From: Planctomycetota bacterium
Lineage (GTDB): Bacteria > Planctomycetota > B143-G9
DNA length: 5,617 nucleotides
NCBI GenBank assembly: GCA_003644275.1
Contig: QNBY01000086.1
Coordinates: 1-5,617 of the forward strand
Reading direction: 5' to 3'
Below the pieces are notes generated by a model. The model saw only the letters and a program-made list of their open reading frames with translations. It was not told the origin of the DNA and did no database searches. Below are positions 1-5,421 of the stretch, piece by piece (the first letter of the stretch is position 1; each line of letters starts with the position of its first letter). A program made the translations under genes and the position numbers.

Positions 1-1284
1 CGTGACCATGAGCATCATCTGGTGGCCTGCGCCGAGCTCGGGGAGTTCGTGGAACTCGAGGTCGGCGCCGCGCCAGCGCATGACCTGCCCTTCCCTCACG
101 GCGGCGACGGAGGAGACGGGGCGGATGGCGTTCTTGGGGAAGTTCCAGGCCCGCGGGCGGGCGAGTATCGCCTCGACGGAGGGAGCGGCGAGCACGGGCG
201 CGTTCATGCGCTCGGAGAGGGAGGGGACGCTGGCGGCGTGAATGTCGCGGCAGTCGGTGACGAAGACGTAGTCGAGCTTGCCGTCGCCCACCTCGGACGG
301 GAGCATGTCGAGCGCGGGGGGGAAGCCCGCGTTCACGAGCAGGTAGTGCCCTTCCCCGCCCCAGATGAGATAGGAGGCGCCCTCGAAGAAGTACTTTCGC
401 ACGCCGGGGACAATGGCGTCGCGCACGCGCTCGGCGTGGGGGAAGAGGGAGGCGAGGGCCGAGAGGCGCTTTCCGAGCAGGGAGAGGGAGTCCTCTATCT
501 CGTTCACCTCCATGGGCGGCCCCACCTCGGGGAGGAAACACTTGACCTCGCCCTTGTCGAGGAGCAGGCGGACGGAGGACTCGATGTCCTTGCGGGCGGA
601 CTCCAGGTCGTCGTATTCCCTGCGCCATACGTCGCAGAGGCGGCGGACGCGGCCGCCGGGGAGGAGGAGCCTGCCGGTCACGGCGTAGCGGGCGTCTCCG
701 GCGTCGAAGATGAAGGCCACGGCGCGGCGGTGGGGGGTGAAGACGCGGAAGACGTCTATCATCAGGCCGTGCCAGTCTATGCGGAGCCAGGGTTCGCCGG
801 GGCGGGGCTTGAAGATGAAGTCGGCCTTCATGGAGAAGAGGGGGATGTCCTCGGGCTGGACGGAGACGTTGCCGGAGATGAGGCGCCAGGCGTTGCTCTC
901 CCAGAACTCGCGGCTTTTTTCCACGGGGTGGTTGACGGGCGGGTCGGCGACCTTGAAACTGGTGTCGGGCAGGCCTATGCGTACGCCGCGGCGCTTGAAC
1001 TCGGGGAGCGCGGCCACCTGCTCGCGGCGGGTGTTCCAGGCGAAGCACCACTCCACGTTCTTGACGCCTATCTCGTCCAGCTCGTCGAGTATGGAGGCGT
1101 CGGAGGCGCCGAATATCACGGCCGCGCCGTCCCGTTCGAGGAGGTAGAGGTTGTCGGCGCCGGAGTTGTATAGGTAGAGGCCGGGGGCGAGGGGGGTCCA
1201 GTGGGAGGGACGGTCCTCCGCGCGGGCCGCGGCGAGGGCGAGTAGGAGGGAGAGGAGGAGCGGGAGCGTCAGGCGCGCTTTCAT
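1..1284 (-). CDS. Secreted tandem metallo-beta-lactamase-like protein, metal-site motifs degenerate (3' end outside window)
   Basis: The minus frame is open from ATG 1284 to base 1, giving 428 codons with no stop; the C-terminus lies beyond the window. Residues 1-22 form a Sec signal peptide: K2 and R4, a Leu/Ala-rich core, and a likely cut after ARA22, so export is expected. The mature chain reads as two metallo-beta-lactamase (MBL) fold halves. Half one (about 31-260) starts with an APGLYLYNSGADNLYLLE strand and an AAVIF strand. WNTRREQ (83-89) sits where active relatives, as I recall them, have THHHREQ; VTGRLL (202-207) replaces VTGDLI; LPEVGPPM (251-258) replaces LPSHGEPM. Half two (about 290-428) has SYLIWGGEGHYLLVNAGF, then TDCRDIH (343-349) in place of THYHDDH, and LPELGAGHQ (414-422) near the usual PGHT position. 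Most metal ligands of both halves are gone, so hydrolysis is unlikely; binding, structural or regulatory roles are possible. The fold call is firm to moderate and the function is unknown. Start choice rests on the signal peptide; there is no clear Shine-Dalgarno. Confidence 0.75.
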   Translation of the reverse strand, partial: MKARLTLPLLLSLLLALAAARAEDRPSHWTPLAPGLYLYNSGADNLYLLERDGAAVIFGASDASILDELDEIGVKNVEWCFAWNTRREQVAALPEFKRRGVRIGLPDTSFKVADPPVNHPVEKSREFWESNAWRLISGNVSVQPEDIPLFSMKADFIFKPRPGEPWLRIDWHGLMIDVFRVFTPHRRAVAFIFDAGDARYAVTGRLLLPGGRVRRLCDVWRREYDDLESARKDIESSVRLLLDKGEVKCFLPEVGPPMEVNEIEDSLSLLGKRLSALASLFPHAERVRDAIVPGVRKYFFEGASYLIWGGEGHYLLVNAGFPPALDMLPSEVGDGKLDYVFVTDCRDIHAASVPSLSERMNAPVLAAPSVEAILARPRAWNFPKNAIRPVSSVAAVREGQVMRWRGADLEFHELPELGAGHQMMLMVT

Positions 1285-1293
1285 GAGGAAGGG

Positions 1294-1322
1294 ATTATAC
1301 GGCCCTTTGATGGGCGGCACAA
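1294..1322 (-). promoter_or_regulatory. Sigma70-like promoter just upstream of the MBL-like gene
   Basis: On the minus strand, TTGTGC (1322-1317) is followed after exactly 17 bp by a perfect TATAAT (1299-1294). Only 9 bases separate the -10 box from the ATG at 1284. A start site 6-8 bp downstream of the -10 box would leave an mRNA with a leader of at most a few bases, which agrees with the absence of a Shine-Dalgarno. The promoter lies wholly inside the 50-bp gap after gatE. It was identified by eye only; in an archaeal host this reading would not apply. Confidence 0.55.
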
Positions 1323-1334
1323 CGCCGCGGCGGC

Positions 1335-3266
1335 TCAGACCGCGGAGGAGGCGAGCCTGCTCAGTTCGTCGCCGGGGAAGCGGCCGCGGAGCTCGTGCAT
1401 GGCGCGGCCCATTACGAAGCGGAAGCGCTTGTCGGGAGCGGCGAAGGAGCGCTGGGAGGCTTCCTCCACGGCGGCGGCGAGCACCTTGCCGGCGACGTCC
1501 TCGCCCACGGGCTCGAGGCCCGCGGCGGCGGCCACCTCGGCGGGGGAGGCGGCGGGGGAATCGGCCATGGCCTCGATGAGCTTCGGCACGGCCTCGCGCA
1601 CGATGCGCCCCTCGGCGAAGAGGCGGAATATCTCGAACAGCGCGTCGTCGGAGACCGCGTCCACCCTAACGCCCTTGCGGGAGAGGGCCTTCAGGACGCG
1701 GTGCAGGACGACGCCCGCGAAGACGGGGGAGACGGCCGGGAGCTCCGCGACGATGCGCCTGAACAGATGGTAGCGCGGAGAGATGGCGAGGTGATAAACC
1801 ACGTCGTCGGGGAGGCCGAGGCCGGAGAGGAACCGCTCGCGCTCCCAGGGGGGCGAGGGCAGGTGGGCGCGGATGCGCTCGATGCGGGAGCGTTCGATCT
1901 CGCGGGGCGGGTGGTCGGTGTCGGGATACATGCGCTCGGGGCCGGGGAGGATGCGCTCGAAGTCGGTGTGGCCGTCGGGGAAGTGCTGGCGGGTCTCGGA
2001 GGGGACGCCCTGGACGGCCTCGCGCCAGCGGAGGAGTATCTCGTCGGCGCCGAGTTTGGAGTCGCGCTCGTTGCCCCAGACGAGGAAGGCGACGTCGCGG
2101 TCGGTGACGCCGAGGCGGCGGTGGAGGGCGTCTATCTCGTCCTGGGTGAGGCCGTGGTCGGCGAAGTCTATGGTGCTCATGAGGTAGGGTTTCTCGTCGA
2201 GGCAGGCCACGACGCGGACCCTGCCCTTGAGCTCGTCCTGGAAGATGCGCTCGGGCTGGGTGGGGAACTCGGCGAGGCCGGAGACGCCGCGGACGACGAG
2301 GCCGACGATGCGGTCGCCGCGGGCGAGGGCACGGGCGAGCACGGGCTGGGAGGTGCGGGCGAAGAGGTCGGTCACGTCGGCGGACTCGCCGAGGAGGCGG
2401 TCGGGCTCGGTGAAGCCGCGGCGGTGGAGCTCGTCGCGCAGGGCGAGGAGCTGCACCTGGCGGAGGGCCTCGACGTGGACGAGCATGGGGATGTAGGCGA
2501 TGCGGGGGACGCCCTTTATCTCGATGCGGGTGCCGCCGCGCACGGAGACGTTGACGTCCTGGCGGACGCTGCCGATGCCGCGGCGGACCTTGCCGGTGAC
2601 GCGGAGGAGCCTGCCGAGGACCTCGACGACGCGGGCGACCTCGATGGGATGGTGCATGTCGGGATAGGTCACGACCTCGATGAGGGGCATTCCGAGCCTG
2701 TCGGGGCGGAAGGTGATGGTGTGGCGCTCGTCGGAGACCTCGCGGCAACTGTCTTCCTCGTAGCCGAGTTGGATTATGCCTATGCGCTTGCCGTCCACGG
2801 GCACCCAGCCCTCGACGCCCACGATGGCCGTGCGCTGGAAGCCGGTGGGTATGGAGCCGTCGAGGTACTGCTTTCGGGTTATGTGGAGCTCGTCCACGAT
2901 GGAGCAGTTGAGGAGGAGGGCTATCTCGATGGCTATGTCGAGGCCTTCCTCGTTGACGAGGAAGGGGGGGGTGTCGTCGAGCTCGTAGGTGCAGGTGCTG
3001 TTCTTGTTGACGAGGTAAACGATTTCCTTCTTCTTCTTGAACTCCATGAGGGCGGTGCCGTCGTACTCGCCCATTTCGCTGAGGGTGGGGCGCATGTGCC
3101 TGAGCACGCGGGTGTGGAACTCCTCGCTGTAGCGGCGGGAGGGGCAGTGGCAGAACATCTTCTTGGCGGTGTAGAGCTGCTGGTGAATCTCCACGCCGCT
3201 CATGAGGCCGACGGCCTGGTAGTCGAGATCCTCGGGGAGTTTCCTTCTCTTGAGGTAGTAGGGCAT
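1335..3266 (-). CDS. gatE: Glu-tRNA(Gln) amidotransferase subunit E (GatE)
   Basis: The product (643 aa, a usual GatE length) is the tRNA-binding and kinase-like subunit of the heterodimeric GatDE amidotransferase. GatE phosphorylates the Glu of misacylated Glu-tRNA(Gln), and GatD supplies ammonia to make Gln-tRNA(Gln) in the cytoplasm. GatB/E landmarks are present: GVEIHQQL (24-31), the FCHCP cysteine pair (C39, C41), RPTLSEMGEYDG (59-70), DGSIPTGFQRTAIVG (136-150), DRLGMPLIEVVTYPD (189-203), RQDVNVSV (235-242) and RIEIKGV (247-253). An insertion at about 290-415, beginning ADVTDLF, matches the AspRS-like GAD domain that separates GatE from GatB; PDGHTDFERILPGPERMYPDTD (430-451) resumes the core. 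Residues 500-643 form the YqeY-like tRNA-binding tail, with MGRAMHELRGR (619-629). GGAG lies 5 nt before the ATG and supports this start. No gatD is in view. GatE is typical of archaea, so its presence in an apparently bacterial neighbourhood is notable. Confidence 0.93.
   Translation of the reverse strand: MPYYLKRRKLPEDLDYQAVGLMSGVEIHQQLYTAKKMFCHCPSRRYSEEFHTRVLRHMRPTLSEMGEYDGTALMEFKKKKEIVYLVNKNSTCTYELDDTPPFLVNEEGLDIAIEIALLLNCSIVDELHITRKQYLDGSIPTGFQRTAIVGVEGWVPVDGKRIGIIQLGYEEDSCREVSDERHTITFRPDRLGMPLIEVVTYPDMHHPIEVARVVEVLGRLLRVTGKVRRGIGSVRQDVNVSVRGGTRIEIKGVPRIAYIPMLVHVEALRQVQLLALRDELHRRGFTEPDRLLGESADVTDLFARTSQPVLARALARGDRIVGLVVRGVSGLAEFPTQPERIFQDELKGRVRVVACLDEKPYLMSTIDFADHGLTQDEIDALHRRLGVTDRDVAFLVWGNERDSKLGADEILLRWREAVQGVPSETRQHFPDGHTDFERILPGPERMYPDTDHPPREIERSRIERIRAHLPSPPWERERFLSGLGLPDDVVYHLAISPRYHLFRRIVAELPAVSPVFAGVVLHRVLKALSRKGVRVDAVSDDALFEIFRLFAEGRIVREAVPKLIEAMADSPAASPAEVAAAAGLEPVGEDVAGKVLAAAVEEASQRSFAAPDKRFRFVMGRAMHELRGRFPGDELSRLASSAV
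2944..2965 (-). repeat. Perfect 9-bp inverted repeat with 4-nt loop inside gatE
   Basis: CCTTCCTCG and its exact complement CGAGGAAGG flank a 4-base loop. In the gatE mRNA this would form a hairpin over codons for about residues 102-108 (FLVNEEG). There is no U-run after it, so it is not a terminator. It may simply be a by-product of the codons for that conserved stretch. Confidence 0.5.
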
Positions 3267-3310
3267 GGGTGCTCCGATCGTGCGGAATTCGTTTTTTCGG
3301 ACAGGAGAGG

Positions 3311-3337
3311 ATTATCGCCGGGTTGGCCGAAGGTCAA
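3311..3337 (-). promoter_or_regulatory. gatE: Candidate gatE promoter
   Basis: On the minus strand, TTGACC (3337-3332) is followed after 15 bp by GATAAT (3316-3311). TTTGAC one base upstream would give a 16-bp spacer instead. The -10 box is 44 nt from the gatE ATG, so a leader of roughly 35 nt is expected, which fits the GGAG Shine-Dalgarno at 3275-3272. The spacer is shorter than ideal, so this is tentative. Confidence 0.4.
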
Positions 3338-3350
3338 ATAAAAAGGGGGG

Positions 3351-3360
3351 TTACGCGCCG
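3351..3360 (+). repeat. 10-bp direct repeat TTACGCGCCG, copy 1 (copy 2 at 3419-3428)
   Basis: The ten bases TTACGCGCCG recur exactly at 3419-3428, 68 bp downstream, where the copy overlaps the right arm of the inverted repeat. The two copies flank the G-run tract. Paired copies within 175 bp of intergenic DNA are compatible with binding sites for one regulator, though this is inferred from the pattern alone. Confidence 0.4.
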
Positions 3361-3362
3361 GC

Positions 3363-3403
3363 GGGGGAGAAGGGGAGCGGGGGTGGCGGAGGGGGGAAAG
3401 GGG
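3363..3403 (+). other. Potential G-quadruplex tract in the divergent intergenic region
   Basis: The plus strand carries five runs of at least four G: 3363-3367, 3372-3375, 3379-3383, 3391-3396 and 3400-3403. They are separated by loops of 4, 3, 7 and 3 bases. This satisfies the standard intramolecular quadruplex pattern with room to spare. A further G6 run lies at 3345-3350. The tract sits between the candidate gatE promoter and the dehydrogenase start, on the non-template strand of the dehydrogenase. The potential to fold is read from sequence; a biological role is inference. Confidence 0.5.
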
Positions 3404-3424
3404 CGTAAAATCGCCGTTTTACGC
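3403..3424 (+). promoter_or_regulatory. Perfect inverted repeat upstream of the dehydrogenase gene (candidate operator or 5'-UTR hairpin)
   Basis: GCGTAAAA (3403-3410) and TTTTACGC (3417-3424) are exact complements around a 6-base spacer, TCGCCG. The repeat ends 6 bp before the AAGGAG ribosome site. It contains TAAAAT (3406-3411), a five-of-six match to a -10 box, although no convincing -35 lies at the right distance. TTACGC, the core of the right arm, also occurs at 3351-3356. It may be an operator overlapping a promoter or a hairpin near the start of the transcript. Confidence 0.45.
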
Positions 3425-3441
3425 GCCGACAAGGAGAAAGC

Positions 3442-4767
3442 ATGAGGCGAGGCGAGGCGAAGGAGCTTCCGGACCGGGTGGCGGACCGCTCGGCGGCGGT
3501 GGCGGTGCTGGGACTGGGCTACGTGGGGCTGCCGCTGGCGCTGACGGCCGCGGAGAAGGGGTTCCGCACGGTGGGGTTCGACGTGTCGCGGCGGAGGGTG
3601 GAGGAGCTGCTCTCCGGCAGGATGGGGGTGAAGACGGCGGGCGAGGAACGGCTGAGGAAGGCGCTGGAGAGCGGGCTGTTCCGCCCGACGTGGGAGGAGG
3701 CGGAGCTGCGAGAGGCGGACGTTTTCGTGATATGCGTTCCCACGCCGCTGGACCGCTACCGGCGGCCGGATTTGGGATACGTGAGGTCGGCGGGCGAGGC
3801 GGCGGCGCGCGCGCTGCGGCCGGGAGTGCTCGTGTCGCTAGAGAGCACCACCTATCCGGGCACCACCGAGGAGGTCCTCGTGCCCCTGCTGGAGAAGACG
3901 GGGCTCGTCGCGGGCGAGGACTTCGAGGTGTGCTACTCGCCGGAGAGGGAGGACCCCGGCAACCCGCGCTACTCCACGTCGAACATACCCAAGGTGGTGG
4001 GGGCGGACACCGAGCGGGGACGGCGGTGGGCCACGGCGTTCTACTCCGCGCTGGTGAGCGAGGTGGTGCCGGTGTCGTCGTGCAAGGCGGCGGAGGCGAC
4101 GAAGATACTCGAAAACGTGTATCGGGCGGTGAACATCTCGCTGGTGAACGAGCTGAAGGTCATCTACGAGCGGATGGGGATAGACATCTGGGAGGTGATA
4201 CGCGCCGCGGCGACGAAGCCGTTCGGCTTCCAGGCGTTCTACCCCGGCCCCGGCATGGGGGGGCACTGCGTGCCGGTGGACCCGTTCTACCTGTCCCACA
4301 AGGCGAAGAGCATAGGCGTTTCCGCGCGGTTCATAGAGCTCGCGGGGAAGATAAACCGCGACATGCCCGGCTACGTGGTGGAGAGGCTCGGGGAGGCGCT
4401 GGCGGAGAGGGGCAAGGAGCTGCGGGGCTCGCGGGTGCTGGTGCTTGGGCTCGCCTACAAGCCGGACGTGCCGGACACGAGGGAATCGCCTGCGCTGGCG
4501 GTGATGAGGAAGCTGAAGCGGCTGGGCGCGCGGGTGGAGTACTACGATCCGCTGGTTCCGGAGATGCCGGAGGAAGGGGGGCTGCGCTCGCCGAGGCGGT
4601 CGGTGGAATCGGTGGAGGGAGCGGGGCCGTTCGACGCGGGGATCCTCGTGACGGCGCACTCTTCCTTCGACTACGAGGCCCTGTACCGGGCGCTGCCGCT
4701 GATAGTGGACACGCGCAACGCCTTCGGGCGGCTGGGCGACCCGGAGGGCAAGGTGGTGAAGGCGTAG
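3442..4767 (+). CDS. wbpA: UDP-N-acetyl-D-glucosamine 6-dehydrogenase (WbpA-type nucleotide-sugar dehydrogenase)
   Basis: This cytoplasmic enzyme would oxidise C6 of a UDP-N-acetylhexosamine to the uronic acid with two NAD+, supplying precursors for lipopolysaccharide, capsule or glycan synthesis. The 441 aa match the family length. The N-terminal Rossmann domain has VLGLGYVGLPLA (22-33), FVICVPTPLD (95-104) and ESTTYPGT (134-141). The middle domain has K221 and N225 in AEATKILEN, and the catalytic Cys276 in GGHCVPVDPFYL. The C-terminal domain has VLGLAYKPDVPDTRES (334-349) and ends with TAHSSFDY (414-421). YSPEREDPGN (165-174) resembles WbpA-type enzymes more than WecC or UDP-glucose dehydrogenases; the exact sugar is still an inference. 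AAGGAG lies 5 nt before the ATG. The stop TAG is followed 9 bp later by the nitroreductase gene, suggesting co-transcription. Isoleucine is ATA in 9 of 13 codons. Confidence 0.88.
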   Translation: MRRGEAKELPDRVADRSAAVAVLGLGYVGLPLALTAAEKGFRTVGFDVSRRRVEELLSGRMGVKTAGEERLRKALESGLFRPTWEEAELREADVFVICVPTPLDRYRRPDLGYVRSAGEAAARALRPGVLVSLESTTYPGTTEEVLVPLLEKTGLVAGEDFEVCYSPEREDPGNPRYSTSNIPKVVGADTERGRRWATAFYSALVSEVVPVSSCKAAEATKILENVYRAVNISLVNELKVIYERMGIDIWEVIRAAATKPFGFQAFYPGPGMGGHCVPVDPFYLSHKAKSIGVSARFIELAGKINRDMPGYVVERLGEALAERGKELRGSRVLVLGLAYKPDVPDTRESPALAVMRKLKRLGARVEYYDPLVPEMPEEGGLRSPRRSVESVEGAGPFDAGILVTAHSSFDYEALYRALPLIVDTRNAFGRLGDPEGKVVKA

Positions 4768-4771
4768 GAGG
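4767..4771 (+). promoter_or_regulatory. Ribosome binding site GGAGG for the nitroreductase gene
   Basis: GGAGG begins on the last base of the dehydrogenase TAG and stands 5 nt before the ATG at 4777. It fixes the nitroreductase start and links the two genes for translation in one message. Confidence 0.7.
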
Positions 4772-4776
4772 GCGGC

Positions 4777-5421
4777 ATGGACGTGTTCGAGGCGATAGAG
4801 GCGAGGAGGAGCGTGAGGCGGTTCCTGCCGGAGCCGGTGCCGCGGGAGGCGCTGGAGCGGTGCATAGAGGCGGCGGGCAAGGCGCCGAGCCCCCACAACG
4901 AGCAGATGTGGCGCTTCGTGGCGGTGACGGACCGGGCTCTGATAAGGCGCATGGCGGAAGCGGTGAAGGAGGAGGTGGACAGGCTCGCGGGGGACGACCG
5001 GGAGGGGGCGGCGCGGGTGAAGTGGTTCGGGGCGTTCTTCGGGCACGCTCCGGCGGTGGTGCTGGTGTTCATGCGGCCCATAGGGAGCGTGGTGGCGTCG
5101 CTGCTGCCGGGGACGGGGGAGGATCCCGAGCTGAAGGCCGAGATGGAGACGACGCCGGCGAGGCTGGGGATGGGGGCGGCGGTGGAGAACTTCCTGCTCG
5201 CGGCCGTCGCGCTGGGCTACGGCACCTGCTGGCTGTCGGCCCCCGTCGTGGCGGCCGGGAGGCTGGCGGAGCTCGCGGGCGTAGGGGAGCCGTGGAGATT
5301 CGTGTCGCTCATCGCAATGGGGAAGCCGAGGCGGGAGACGGCAGGTCCCCCGAAGAAGCCGCTCGAGGAGATAGCGGAGTTCAGGGAGCCGCCTTCTTCC
5401 TTTTCTGCCACCACACCCTGA
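4777..5421 (+). CDS. Nitroreductase-family FMN-dependent oxidoreductase
   Basis: The 214-aa product fits the nitroreductase family of dimeric, cytoplasmic FMN enzymes that use NAD(P)H to reduce nitro compounds, quinones or other acceptors; the natural substrate is not evident. The phosphate-binding RRSVRRF (10-16) follows MDVFEAIEA, the usual start of the family. SPHNEQMWRFVAV (38-50) is the second FMN-contact region. GMGAAVENFLLAAVALGYGT (131-150) and CW (151-152) form the central helix and turn, and FVSLIAMGKP (175-184) is the late strand with the conserved G-x-P. The C-terminus (about 190-214) is Pro-rich and poorly conserved, and its last codons overlap the convergent HEAT-repeat gene. 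It lies 9 bp after the dehydrogenase gene with a strong GGAGG site, so co-transcription is likely. No sugar-related role is known to me for the pair. BluB and F420-linked relatives were considered, but nothing specific supports them. Confidence 0.85.
   Translation: MDVFEAIEARRSVRRFLPEPVPREALERCIEAAGKAPSPHNEQMWRFVAVTDRALIRRMAEAVKEEVDRLAGDDREGAARVKWFGAFFGHAPAVVLVFMRPIGSVVASLLPGTGEDPELKAEMETTPARLGMGAAVENFLLAAVALGYGTCWLSAPVVAAGRLAELAGVGEPWRFVSLIAMGKPRRETAGPPKKPLEEIAEFREPPSSFSATTP

Noticed and set aside
22..1173. 383-codon open frame on the plus strand opposite the MBL-like gene
   Set aside because: Same shadow effect: G+C-rich complement with few stops, no recognisable motif, and the minus frame has a signal peptide and fold landmarks.
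1311..1331. Short inverted repeat around GGCG and CGCC near the end of gatE, as a terminator
   Set aside because: The stem is only 4-5 bp and no U-run follows; it is expected by chance in G+C-rich DNA.
1666..2748. 360-codon minus-strand frame inside gatE
   Set aside because: Arg/Pro/His-rich frame-shifted reading of gatE; no motif and no separate ribosome site.
1395..3341. 648-codon open frame on the plus strand opposite gatE
   Set aside because: Its low-complexity Gly/Ala/Glu/Val product is the mirror of C-ending codons in gatE, which has full family motifs.
3838..5046. 402-codon minus-strand frame opposite the same two genes
   Set aside because: Arg/His/Pro/Leu-rich antisense product without domain features.
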